11,707 nucleotides of DNA from Roseivirga sp. UBA6061. Its GTDB lineage: Bacteria; Bacteroidota; Bacteroidia; Cytophagales; Cyclobacteriaceae. A program made the translations under genes and the position numbers. The notes under the pieces are model-generated. The model worked only from the letters and a program-made list of their open reading frames with translations. It searched no databases and was not told where the DNA came from. The first letter of the stretch is position 1, and every line of letters begins with the position of its first letter. The stretch covers positions 1 through 11,707 of the forward strand of contig DIYF01000053.1 of the NCBI GenBank assembly GCA_002427745.1, given 5' to 3'. Shown here one piece after another: positions 1 to 7,251 of this stretch.

Positions 1-36
1 TACAGTTCATATTTAATACGTTTAAATAGTTTGTTG

Positions 37-64
37 AATCCCGGCCGTTAGGTCGGGATTTTTT
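37..64 (+). terminator. Intrinsic terminator of an upstream plus-strand gene
   Basis: A 10-base-pair stem (37-46 with 51-60, one G-U pair) closes a GTTA loop and runs straight into six Ts (59-64). The T tract lies only on the plus-strand side, so it should end a plus-strand transcript from a gene left of the window. On the minus strand no T run follows the stem, so it is at best a weak stop for the response regulator gene that ends at 91. Confidence 0.8.
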
Positions 65-90
65 GTTGTGGACTTTGTTCTGCCGTACTG

Positions 91-465
91 TCAGGCGGTT
101 AGCGGTTGAAGCTGAGGCTCCTTGACCAGAATACGCTCGACATGTTCCAACAGCGTCTTCAGGTGGAATGGTTTTTCCAGAAAAGTGGTAGTTCCCAGTG
201 AGGGCCAGTCTTCTCTGTAGTACGCAGACATTAGAATCACGGGTGCAGGATTTGACTCGCTCTTGATCAGGTCAATAAGTTGACCGCCATCCAGCAAAGG
301 CATGGCAAAATCAGTGATAATAAGGGAAGGAGAAGATTTTTTGATAAAGTCCCAGGCTTCCAGTCCGTTGGCTTTTACAACGACTGAATAGCCATAGAGG
401 TCGAGAACTTCTCTGATAGAATCACTAAGATTCTCATTATCCTCGACAACAAGAATATCGCACAT
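91..465 (-). CDS. Single-domain response regulator (CheY-like receiver)
   Basis: This 124-residue protein is a lone receiver domain that takes a phosphoryl group from a histidine kinase and signals by protein contact, since no output domain follows. All key positions are visible: acidic pair E8-D9 in VVEDNE, phospho-acceptor D52 in ITDFAMP, switch S80 in MSAYY and K98-P99 in LEKPF. The domain begins at residue 3 and fills the protein. A GTG at 486 is in frame seven codons upstream, but ATG at 465 sits directly before the first beta strand and follows an A-rich stretch, so I prefer it. No kinase gene is adjacent, so its partner is unknown; the kinase at 4975-6432 already has its own regulator. 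It may act in a phosphorelay or on a hybrid kinase elsewhere. Confidence 0.9.
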   Translation of the reverse strand: MCDILVVEDNENLSDSIREVLDLYGYSVVVKANGLEAWDFIKKSSPSLIITDFAMPLLDGGQLIDLIKSESNPAPVILMSAYYREDWPSLGTTTFLEKPFHLKTLLEHVERILVKEPQLQPLTA

Positions 466-1047
466 AACATTAGTTTTTAACAACACAGCTTTGGTTGTTG
501 GTTATGCGGCAGTAAGATGGTTATCCCTTCTTTTCCTGACCTTAACAGGTAGTAAAAGAATTGATTGGTGAAAGGTTTAGTACGATTATACAAAAAGGGA
601 TGGTAAAAGAAAAATTATATTTTCTTAATGCGCTGATCAGTGCATACCTCGATTTTTCAATTTTGTCCTGGGATATGTATGAAGGGGCTATTATAATATT
701 TGTCCATTTCCTGGGTTATGGAGGATGTTTTTTACCCGGGTTGCAGAATTTGAATGCAATTAATGAATAGGTGATATGATGGCGGATTGATTCGTAAAGG
801 ATGATTGACTATTAAAATAATTATATTTTGAGGGGCGAGAAAATGCATGCCTGAACTTCATTTTCAGAAGCTTTTTTGAAATGAATGCCAAATCTCAGGA
901 TGATGAGAGTCAGTCATGGCAGTCGGGTATGAAATGCACAGGACTTTATGAATCGTGTCTACGGACTGTCTTAACAGGGTCCACGTTTTGTCCTTTCAAA
1001 AGCCCTCTCAAACAAGTGGATTTTGCCAACTTTACTATTAGGAACAT
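466..1047. other. Gene-poor intergenic stretch
   Basis: I see no convincing gene in this AT-rich stretch. A 69-codon open frame at 561-770 (plus) has no recognisable motif and no neighbour support. A hairpin at 857-885 (TTCATTT paired with AAATGAA) is not followed by Ts on either strand. Bases 822-830 (TATATTTTG) resemble the Bacteroidota -7 box with one extra base, and a TTG lies at 805-807, but the spacing is short. A 14-base string, TGATTCGTAAAGGA, at 787-800 recurs at 8165-8178. The minus-strand promoter of the response regulator should lie just above 465, but I cannot place it. Confidence 0.5.
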
Positions 1048-1196
1048 CACTCCTCAATGAGTGAAAAATTGGTACAATCTGAAGAAGTCAGATCGTACAA
1101 CCAGGGTGTCACATACATCACGGTTACAAAACTGTTATGACACTCGGTGTTTAGGTGAGAATGCCCGATAGCGACCCTGTCGGGCATTCATTTTTT
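1048..1196 (+). ncRNA. Candidate structured small RNA ending in a terminator
   Basis: Three hairpins follow each other without an open frame. The first pairs CACTC (1048-1052) with GAGTG (1059-1063). The second pairs 1072-1082 with 1088-1098, ten of eleven positions, around an AGAAG loop. The third pairs 1104-1111 with 1138-1145 and includes one G-U pair. An intrinsic terminator follows. The series would suit the 3' part of a small RNA, or a leader that controls the HIT gene starting 49 bases beyond the T tract. The 5' end is undefined and I found no good promoter. The sequence does not look like tmRNA, RNase P RNA or SRP RNA. This is inference from base pairing alone. Confidence 0.35.
1160..1196 (+). 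terminator. Strong intrinsic terminator upstream of the HIT gene
   Basis: A 12-base-pair stem (1160-1171 with 1177-1188, one wobble pair) with a CGACC loop is followed after two bases by six Ts (1191-1196). It is clearly plus-strand oriented. No gene on that strand lies to its left in the window, which is why it points to an untranslated transcript or to attenuation of the next gene. Confidence 0.85.
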
Positions 1197-1245
1197 CCAA
1201 CCAATTCAACAAGCTTCCGTTATCTTGTCCATACCTCACGATAAC

Positions 1246-1725
1246 ATGAAGAAGATAATTTTCTCTGTACTGATGCTATGGGTAGCAGTCTCCGTTTCCG
1301 GTCAGTCACAAGCCTACACAGAAAAAAAGAACGCCAAGCTTGCTGTTAAATCTCCTTTTGAGAAGATCTGGGATGGAGAGCTGCCGGCCGAGGTGGTGTA
1401 TAAGGACGATGAGATTATAGCCTTTGTGCCGTTGCGCAGGCAAACCCCTGTGCATTACCTCATCGTACCTAAAAAGCGCATCACCACAATCAATGAAATG
1501 ACCGATGATGATGCGCTTGTTGTTGGCAGAATGTTTATTGTGGCCAGAGACCTGGCTAAAAAGTATGGTATATCTGAGACCGGTTATCGCCTGTCAGTGA
1601 ATACCAATGAAGATGCAGGGCAATCCGTTTTTCACCTGCATTTACATTTACTGGGTGGTATGAAAACCGGCCCTATGGTGGATCAGACCTACAGAGACAC
1701 TAACCCGCGAAAGGAAAAAGACTAG
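1246..1725 (+). CDS. Exported HIT-family (histidine triad) protein
   Basis: HIT proteins bind nucleotides and hydrolyse or transfer nucleotidyl groups through a central histidine. The signature HxHxHxx is present as H130-L-H132-L-H134-L-L, after the usual NEDAGQSVFH stretch, and the core runs from about residue 36 to 138. Unusually, the protein starts with a signal peptide (MKKIIFSVLMLWVAVSVSGQSQA, hydrophobic core about 4-18), so it should leave the cytoplasm, whereas the HINT branch is normally cytoplasmic. The CxxC pair near the start of many bacterial HIT proteins is replaced by SPFEKI. A TTG at 1225 is in frame, but ATG at 1246 starts exactly at the signal peptide. It is convergent with the next gene, with three bases between the stop codons. 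The family call is sure; the substrate is unknown. Confidence 0.9.
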   Translation: MKKIIFSVLMLWVAVSVSGQSQAYTEKKNAKLAVKSPFEKIWDGELPAEVVYKDDEIIAFVPLRRQTPVHYLIVPKKRITTINEMTDDDALVVGRMFIVARDLAKKYGISETGYRLSVNTNEDAGQSVFHLHLHLLGGMKTGPMVDQTYRDTNPRKEKD

Positions 1726-1728
1726 TTT

Positions 1729-2235
1729 TTAAAACTCCAGCGGAGTACCGCGATCCCAGTCTTCCTGACTTATGGGTTTTCCTCGCAGCGAGTTGGTGTC
1801 CCAGTCCTGGGCTATTTTCCATTGGCCATTCTCTTTGCGTAATACCACGTGAAATCTTCCGTAGAAAGTTCTTTCTGCCTGTCCTTCTCTCTGGTCAATG
1901 ACTTTGTAGTACCCCACCTCATAGCCTCTGTTTTCTGAATAGACGCGTTGCTCAAATGAGAAGTGAATGCTGCGCTTTCCATTTCTTTCAGCACTGGCTG
2001 CAAAAGACCGGGTATTGCGATCTTTGTAGTCCTGACCCACCGTGAGGCTATTGCGGCCGGGACGCAGCACATCGTCAGTATGAAGGCTGTTATAGGTCAC
2101 CGCATCGTAAGAGGCCCAGCTTTCCATAAAGGGTTTCCAGACTGCCTGATTTATTTCGTTTTCGATTGAGACCTGAGCCTGTGAAGCACTAATGATCAGT
2201 AAGAGCAGGACCAAAGTGAGTTTGAGTTTTTTCAT
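1729..2235 (-). CDS. Exported SnoaL/DUF4440-like (NTF2-fold) protein
   Basis: This 168-residue protein begins with a clear signal peptide (MKKLKLTLVLLLLIISASQAQ) and should be periplasmic. The rest fits the small NTF2-like cone fold of the DUF4440/SnoaL group: an N-terminal helix region (NEINQAVWKPFMESWASYDAVTYNSLHTDDVLR, here about 26-58), then strands ending in the characteristic VVLRKENGQWKIAQDWDTN stretch (about 130-148). Members include small enzymes and ligand-binding proteins, and no specific activity can be read here. ATG at 2235 is chosen because it starts the signal peptide; a TTG at 2301 and an ATG at 2259 are in frame upstream. The AraC regulator ends 68 bases upstream on the same strand with no terminator visible between, so the two may be co-transcribed. 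Confidence 0.8.
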   Translation of the reverse strand: MKKLKLTLVLLLLIISASQAQVSIENEINQAVWKPFMESWASYDAVTYNSLHTDDVLRPGRNSLTVGQDYKDRNTRSFAASAERNGKRSIHFSFEQRVYSENRGYEVGYYKVIDQREGQAERTFYGRFHVVLRKENGQWKIAQDWDTNSLRGKPISQEDWDRGTPLEF

Positions 2236-2303
2236 GAGTTTTTGAGGGCAAGAAGGCATGAACTCATGTGCTTTGCTCACCAAATCATAATACAGTGACA
2301 AGT

Positions 2304-3350
2304 TTAGCGGCTGGTTTGCTTCCGGAATTCGGAAGGGGGCATACCTACTTCTTTTTTGAAAACTGTATTGAAGCGGGAGATGCTGTTAAAGCCACTGTCA
2401 TAGGCAATGGTGGCTATTTTGTCCTGTGCTCTGTCCGGGTTGGCCAATAGCGCTTTGGCTTGTTCAATTCTGTGATAATTCATCAGGTCGGTAAAACTCT
2501 TGTTATAAACAGAGTTAATCACCTGAGATAGCGCATTGGTAGATACCTGGAGTTGGCCGGCCAGTTTAGACAAGGACATTTCCGGGTCTAGAAAACAGCG
2601 GTCGACAGTTATTTTTTGCTCAAGCTGCTTTTGTAATTGTGTCTGTTTTTCAAGAGTTACCGATGAACCCGGATACTTGGTCTGAAAGTAAGCGGTATAC
2701 CGGTTTTCCTGAAGCATGATGGCACTGACAGTATACAGGCCGATGGCATACAATACAGCCCCGCCTATATAGCCTGAGTATTTAAAGAGGGCAGGAGAGT
2801 ACACCAACAACAGGACTCCTGTGATAACGAGAAAATCGCGGAGCCAGCGGTTTGCAGATTTTGGTGCATGGTTTTGCTTTTTGCTGTAATCGCGATATAC
2901 CCAAACCGCCTGCAGGTAATAAAACAGAATGGAGACATAGGAGGCATGCAATGCAAAATCTCTCCAAAAAGGCCAGGGTTGAAAGGGGCTGCTCACCAAC
3001 AACAGAAAGTAGGGGGCGAAATGCCACAGGTAGCTTTTCGAAAAGGTAAAACCCTGCTGCGTTCTGGAAAGAAAGTAGAGCACCATCAAGGGACCAATAG
3101 CAAACTGGTGGCTTAGTCCGATGTTAACCAGGAGCCGCCATATCTCCAGGCTCATTTGCATGTCAGGGTCCAGCTCTCTGACATGTACCACAATGTTTTT
3201 AGCTATTCGAATGGAAGTGACAACCAGTAAAAGGGAGAAAATACGATTGGATATATCACCTTTCTTGCGAAACCAAAGGATGATGGCAAAGAGAACGCCC
3301 TGGAAGGAACCAAAAGCGGCAAAAAGTGTCAGCCAGTCTAGTCTGAACAA
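2304..3350 (-). CDS. AraC-family regulator with N-terminal seven-helix membrane domain
   Basis: The first about 215 residues hold seven hydrophobic segments (about 7-27, 35-55, 73-95, 107-123, 131-151, 168-188, 193-212). The C-terminal part, about 250-345, is an AraC/XylS double helix-turn-helix, with the second-helix region AYDSGFNSISRFNTVFKKEVGMPPSEFRK. This membrane-bound AraC type is common in Bacteroidota and probably links an unknown membrane signal to transcription. The start is odd. In frame, a stop codon lies at 3378-3380 and the only start-like codon after it is TTG at 3350; the first in-frame ATG would remove two helices. An ATG at 3358-3360 with AGGAG seven bases before it is in another frame. 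Either TTG is used or a small indel separated the true start from the gene. Confidence 0.87.
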   Translation of the reverse strand: MFRLDWLTLFAAFGSFQGVLFAIILWFRKKGDISNRIFSLLLVVTSIRIAKNIVVHVRELDPDMQMSLEIWRLLVNIGLSHQFAIGPLMVLYFLSRTQQGFTFSKSYLWHFAPYFLLLVSSPFQPWPFWRDFALHASYVSILFYYLQAVWVYRDYSKKQNHAPKSANRWLRDFLVITGVLLLVYSPALFKYSGYIGGAVLYAIGLYTVSAIMLQENRYTAYFQTKYPGSSVTLEKQTQLQKQLEQKITVDRCFLDPEMSLSKLAGQLQVSTNALSQVINSVYNKSFTDLMNYHRIEQAKALLANPDRAQDKIATIAYDSGFNSISRFNTVFKKEVGMPPSEFRKQTSR

Positions 3351-3381
3351 ACTGAAGCATTTGTGTACTCCTGCAAGTCAG

Positions 3382-3389
3382 CAAAAATT
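3382..3389 (-). promoter_or_regulatory. Possible -7 box of the AraC-type gene
   Basis: On the minus strand the bases read AATTTTTG, seven of eight positions of the Bacteroidota -7 consensus TAnnTTTG, about 30 bases before the TTG start at 3350. No good -33 element lies at the right distance. Confidence 0.25.
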
Positions 3390-3445
3390 GACCTGATAAT
3401 CAACTTTAATTGTGCCCATATTATGAAACGGAGAATGTAGAAACG

Positions 3446-3474
3446 AAAAAAATCCGGGCATAACCATGCCCGGA
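3446..3474 (-). terminator. Intrinsic terminator of the TlpA-like gene
   Basis: A perfect nine-base-pair stem (3453-3461 with 3466-3474, core CCGGGCAT/ATGCCCGG, four-base loop) is followed on the minus strand by seven Ts (3446-3452). It lies 34 bases after the stop codon of the TlpA-like gene and separates that gene from the AraC-type gene. Confidence 0.9.
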
Positions 3475-3507
3475 AAGGTTTCTGGTAGTGTGTGATTCTC
3501 GTAACCG

Positions 3508-4707
3508 CTACTCTTTATAAAGTACTACTACTTCAATGCTTCGGTTTTCCTTCTTTATGCCCAGGCCCAGTTTTTTAAGGGCATCAAAAAATGATTGATT
3601 GTCTTCACCATAAAACTCAAATTTCAAATTGTAGATTCCTTCTATTCCCGTTTCGTTAACTACCGGCATACCAAGAATTCCATGGTTTTCCAGGTAGGAC
3701 CTGAAATCATCCAGAGATACGCCTGTGCCTGAAAAAGTGCCTCCCCGGGCAGAGTATCCACTTTTCTTAGTGGCAGGAAGGGCAGGAAAGTTCTCTCCCT
3801 CCAATTTATAAAGCACAGCTACTTCCTGCTCACGGGTTCCCTTTTTCCCTTTGATCTCCAGTGCCTTGTTCAGCTTGCGTTTCAGGATGTCACGCAGGTA
3901 AGCACTGCTATCAGTCGGTACAATGATGTCTACATTGAACTTGTTCTCTGTTTTGGTGTGGTCAAACAGCGATTCGTCCACTTCATAGACCATTCTTAAC
4001 CTGCTTGACTTAAAGGCTTCCCTGTACATGCCGGATATGGTTGTGTTATGCAGACTGAGACGTCTGTTTACAAAAGGACCTCTTTGAAACCTCTTGGTAA
4101 ATGAGGGGATAGCCGGATTGCCGGGTTGAATCATAAATGACTCTACCGTACTGACATCGGCTTCGAAATAGTCCTCGGTGTAGTTAAAGGAGGTATTGTC
4201 TTTTTTCAAAGGCAGGTCTATGTCGCTATGGTTGAGTACTTTTCTGATAGTCTCTTTGGTAATGTTTTGCGGTCGCGTAATGGCCACTACTTTGCCTTGT
4301 TGATCAATCAATACCGAATGGGGGATCTTTCTGTAAGGAAAAACCTCCTGTGATTTTCCCGAAGCATCCAGGGCGTATTGAAAGGCATAGGGCCTCTTTT
4401 GGGCAAACTTCCGCACCCTCTCTTGTTTTTCCATGGTAACGGCAATCACTTCAAGAGATTCCGGAAAGGCCTGTTGTAAAGAATCCAGGTGGGGCATATT
4501 GCTGATACAGGGACCGCACCAGGTCGCCCAAAAATCCAGTAATACAACCTTACCTTTCAGCGCGGAGGTGCTTATGGGGGAAGATGCCTCATCTATTCCC
4601 TCAAAGGTCAGCCGGGGTGCGTGTTCACCGATACCGGTCTCCTGTGCATGGGTAAGGAAGGGTGCCAGAAAAAAGCTTATAGCAATTAATGTTTTCGATA
4701 CTCTCAT
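3508..4707 (-). CDS. Exported TlpA-like thioredoxin with C-terminal DUF3738-like domain
   Basis: This 399-residue protein has a signal peptide (about 1-21, ending THAQ). A TlpA/redoxin domain (about 25-160) follows, with the active site WCGPC (C64, C67) and the cis-proline region KIPHSVLID (P129), so it should reduce or exchange thiols in the periplasm. The C-terminal half (about 215-397) resembles DUF3738/TIGR03435: a TGIEGIYNLKFEF stretch near 353-365, then FFDALKKLGLGIKKENRSIEVVVLYKE, which matches the usual ending of that family in form. The function of DUF3738 is not known to me; the pairing suggests that it binds or presents a partner for the redox domain. ATG at 4707 starts the signal peptide and follows an A-rich stretch; the longer GTG start at 4761 would bury it. 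It is divergent from the two-component operon. Confidence 0.87.
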   Translation of the reverse strand: MRVSKTLIAISFFLAPFLTHAQETGIGEHAPRLTFEGIDEASSPISTSALKGKVVLLDFWATWCGPCISNMPHLDSLQQAFPESLEVIAVTMEKQERVRKFAQKRPYAFQYALDASGKSQEVFPYRKIPHSVLIDQQGKVVAITRPQNITKETIRKVLNHSDIDLPLKKDNTSFNYTEDYFEADVSTVESFMIQPGNPAIPSFTKRFQRGPFVNRRLSLHNTTISGMYREAFKSSRLRMVYEVDESLFDHTKTENKFNVDIIVPTDSSAYLRDILKRKLNKALEIKGKKGTREQEVAVLYKLEGENFPALPATKKSGYSARGGTFSGTGVSLDDFRSYLENHGILGMPVVNETGIEGIYNLKFEFYGEDNQSFFDALKKLGLGIKKENRSIEVVVLYKE

Positions 4708-4974
4708 CTCTGTTTTTTTCTGATGAAAGTATCTATATCGTGTCCCGATCTTAGTTAACACAAATCTTAAGAAGTGTAAATATTTGTTAATGAAGCCTCT
4801 CAGGAGTCGTCAGGCGTTTAAATCAATGAATATCAGCAGGTTTTATCTACTCTGTTCGGGAATTAACCGGGGGCATGCGGGAGGCTGGCATTCACTGTAA
4901 ACCTGATTGGTAATAAGTGTAAATCTATGTTAAGGAATTAGATGCTGCCTGATGCGGCCTCTATATTTACCTCC
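4708..4974. other. Divergent intergenic region (TlpA-like gene / histidine kinase)
   Basis: This 267-base gap must hold promoters for both outward genes. For the kinase, TATGTTAA at 4926-4933 is a loose -7 match with a TTG about 20 bases upstream; transcription would then begin close to the ATG at 4942. For the TlpA-like gene I cannot name a box. There is no strong hairpin. Confidence 0.35.
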
Positions 4975-6432
4975 ATGACACAACGAATTAAACTTTTGGC
5001 CGGGTTGATAGGGCTCTCACTGGTGAGTATGCTGGCACTTCAGGCCTATTTCCTTCAGGCTGATTTTAAAACTAAAAAAGCGGACTTTAAAGCAGACCTG
5101 GACGCTATGTTGGAGATTACTGCTCAGGAGATTAACATGCTGAGAAAAGAAGAAATCAACAGGATGCACCGCCTGGACATGCTGGATACCAGCTATGTGA
5201 AACTGGAATACGACCTGGAGGACCCTGAAGGGCCTTCTATAAATGTTTTCAAAGTAGAATCACAAAGCCATGAACTGACCTACAGGGTTGGCTGGGATAA
5301 GGTATCAAAAGACTCTGTTTCGCAGCAATACCTGTTCGACCGGTTTTTTAACCCCATCCACCGGGATAGCAAAAGTATGCTCTGGGCCATCACCACCTCA
5401 CTGAGCGATCGGCTTTCTGCCTATCAGGATACGCTTTCCGCTGATATGGATGAGTTTAACCTCAGGTTGTCTGAGAGACTTTTGCAGAGGTCTATCAATC
5501 CGAATTACGAGATTATGTTCATTAAAGAGCGTACTACGCATACTTTCGAAGATGAAAGAGTGATCGCCTCCAAAGGGGTACAGCTTGATCATCAGGCTGA
5601 CGACCGCTATGTTATTGTCTATTTCGAAAGACCGTTTTTCAATGTCTTCAAGCGATTGTATTTATTGCTGGCGGCTTCAGCGGTGGTGGTAGCACTTATT
5701 ATTGTAAGCTTTCGTCTGTTGATGAAGACCATCAGTAAACAGCGAAAGCTCTCGCAACTGAAAGATGACTTTATCGATAATGTAACCCATGAATTGCTCA
5801 CACCCATTGCTACTATGAAAATCTCTCTGGAGACCCTGGAACAGCCTGATGTGCAGGCAGATCGGGAAAAGATAGCCAAGTACGTGGGGCTGTCAGTACG
5901 CGAGCTCAACAGGGTATCAGGCATTGTACATAATGTATTGCAGACCAGCCTGCATGAGCAGGATGAGCTGAGACTCAATTACGAGGAAGTAGACCTGGAT
6001 AAGCTGATCACTGGGCTGATCAGTTATCATACAGAACGCTCTGAGAAAGAAGTAGAATTTCGCTACCAGCCCGGAAAACCCATACTGGTAAACACAGATA
6101 TGCAGCATATTTCCAATGTGCTCCACAACCTGATTGACAATGCCATTAAATACAATAATCAGGAAAGACCGATGGTAGAAATCAGGGTGAAACAACAGGA
6201 AAACGAAGTGTCACTGACTATTGCCGACAATGGCCCGGGTATTGCCAGGGGGCATGAAGAAAAAATCTTCGGAAAGTTCCATCGGGTGGTCAATGAAAAC
6301 TCTGATTCGATAGGTGGACTGGGAGTCGGTTTGTATTATGTGCGAAATATATTGAGCAGGCTCAACGGAAAAATACAGCTGAAAGGTAACTCTGCCACTG
6401 GTTCGGCCTTTGAAGTAACCCTTAAGTCCTGA
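4975..6432 (+). CDS. Membrane sensor histidine kinase
   Basis: This 485-residue two-component sensor autophosphorylates on histidine and passes the phosphate to the regulator encoded just downstream. A membrane helix (about 7-27) and a second one (about 227-250) flank a roughly 200-residue periplasmic sensor region that I do not recognise. HAMP is not evident. The HisKA domain carries the H-box VTHELLTPI (H272), and the ATPase domain has N-box NVLHNLIDNAIKY (381-393), G1 ADNGPGI (417-423), F-box IFGKFHRV (431-438) and G2 GLGVGLYY (448-455), so it should be active. Its build recalls the RprX-type kinases of Bacteroides. ATG at 4942 is in frame 11 codons upstream; I prefer 4975 because it opens directly onto the first membrane helix. 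Only four bases separate it from the regulator gene. Confidence 0.93.
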   Translation: MTQRIKLLAGLIGLSLVSMLALQAYFLQADFKTKKADFKADLDAMLEITAQEINMLRKEEINRMHRLDMLDTSYVKLEYDLEDPEGPSINVFKVESQSHELTYRVGWDKVSKDSVSQQYLFDRFFNPIHRDSKSMLWAITTSLSDRLSAYQDTLSADMDEFNLRLSERLLQRSINPNYEIMFIKERTTHTFEDERVIASKGVQLDHQADDRYVIVYFERPFFNVFKRLYLLLAASAVVVALIIVSFRLLMKTISKQRKLSQLKDDFIDNVTHELLTPIATMKISLETLEQPDVQADREKIAKYVGLSVRELNRVSGIVHNVLQTSLHEQDELRLNYEEVDLDKLITGLISYHTERSEKEVEFRYQPGKPILVNTDMQHISNVLHNLIDNAIKYNNQERPMVEIRVKQQENEVSLTIADNGPGIARGHEEKIFGKFHRVVNENSDSIGGLGVGLYYVRNILSRLNGKIQLKGNSATGSAFEVTLKS

Positions 6433-6436
6433 TCTT

Positions 6437-7138
6437 ATGAAAAAAGCAAAGAAGATTCTTCTGGTCGAAGACGAAATGTCATTGGCCATGGTAGTTCAGG
6501 ACAACCTGGAAAGCCGGGGGTACCGTGTAGTACATGCCCGCAATGGTGAAGAAGGGCTGAAGAGTTTCTATCATCATGAACCGGATATTGTGATCCTCGA
6601 TGTGATGATGCCCAGGGCAAACGGCTTTCATGTTGCCAAAACCATTCGCAATACCGACAAGAATACCCCGATCCTGTTTCTTACCGCCAAAGTACAGGTG
6701 GCCGATGTGGTAACAGGTTTTGAGTCCGGTGGCAATGACTATATCAGAAAGCCTTTTAGCATAGAAGAGCTATTGGTGAGGATAGAAGTATTGATGAATG
6801 ACAACCGCTTACTCGAGCAGACCCCTGTGAGTAAAGAGACCCGTTTTGAGATAGGCAACTATAGTTTCGACAGTCGCAAATCAGAACTCTACCATACCGG
6901 TACGGTGCAGAAGCTCACTTTCAGGGAAGCCGCCCTCTTACGGCTCTTTTGCGAAAATGTAGAAGAACTGCTTACCAAAGAGAGCATACTCCTGAAAATC
7001 TGGGGAGATGATTCATTCTTCAATTCCCGTAGTCTCGATGTCTTTATATCCCGCCTCAGGAAGTACCTCAAGAAGGACAGTGCTATAAGCATAATCAATA
7101 TCAGAGGAGTAGGCTACAAGCTTATGATCCATTCATGA
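6437..7138 (+). CDS. OmpR-type response regulator (receiver + winged helix)
   Basis: This 233-residue DNA-binding partner of the preceding kinase has an N-terminal receiver with acidic pair E11-D12, phospho-acceptor D55 in VILDVMMP, switch T83 in FLTAK and K105-P106. The usual GADDY is GGNDY here, a mild change. From about 136 to 230 lies an OmpR/PhoB winged helix ending in the wing INIRGVGYKL. Targets cannot be read from the sequence, but the divergent TlpA-like gene is a natural candidate by position. It resembles RprY-type regulators of Bacteroidota. Translation probably couples with the kinase gene. The end of the gene overlaps a short tandem repeat, so the final residues MIHS may be a recent variation. 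Confidence 0.93.
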   Translation: MKKAKKILLVEDEMSLAMVVQDNLESRGYRVVHARNGEEGLKSFYHHEPDIVILDVMMPRANGFHVAKTIRNTDKNTPILFLTAKVQVADVVTGFESGGNDYIRKPFSIEELLVRIEVLMNDNRLLEQTPVSKETRFEIGNYSFDSRKSELYHTGTVQKLTFREAALLRLFCENVEELLTKESILLKIWGDDSFFNSRSLDVFISRLRKYLKKDSAISIINIRGVGYKLMIHS

Positions 7139-7145
7139 TCCATCG
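7124..7145 (+). repeat. Tandem 11-base repeat across the regulator stop codon
   Basis: ATGATCCAT occurs at 7124-7132 and again at 7135-7143, that is, two 11-base units differing at the end. The second unit contains the TGA stop codon (7136-7138). It looks like a small local duplication with no evident function. Confidence 0.6.
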
Positions 7146-7188
7146 TAAAAAGAAGCGATTCCCACTACCGCAAATTGTCAAGTCTTCT

Positions 7189-7196
7189 TATTTTTG
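7189..7196 (+). promoter_or_regulatory. Probable -7 box of yebC
   Basis: TATTTTTG matches the Bacteroidota -7 consensus TAnnTTTG in full. It lies 55 bases before the yebC start, giving a leader of about 45-50 bases. No clear TTTG stands at the -33 position, so confidence is moderate. It suggests that yebC does not depend only on read-through from the two-component genes. Confidence 0.4.
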
Positions 7197-7251
7197 GTCG
7201 ATAGAATAAAGAAAACCGGCCATTAGTGCCAGGTAAATCGAAAACCAGAAT

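Noticed and set aside
561..770. 69-codon plus-strand open frame
   Set aside because: No recognisable domain, no supporting neighbour and no clear promoter or start signal; it lies in an AT-rich stretch where such frames occur by chance.
857..885. Hairpin considered as a terminator
   Set aside because: The stem is AU-rich and no T run follows it on either strand.
838..1196. tmRNA or RNase P RNA, judged from the roughly 350-base span ending in a terminator
   Set aside because: None of the conserved strings of these RNAs are present (no tRNA-like ends, no GAGGAAAGTCCGGGC-like core).
4433..4723. 96-codon plus-strand open frame
   Set aside because: It is the antisense shadow of the TlpA domain and signal peptide of the minus-strand gene.
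5619..6195. Two open frames on the minus strand inside the kinase gene
   Set aside because: They lie opposite the intact HisKA and ATPase domains and have no family resemblance.
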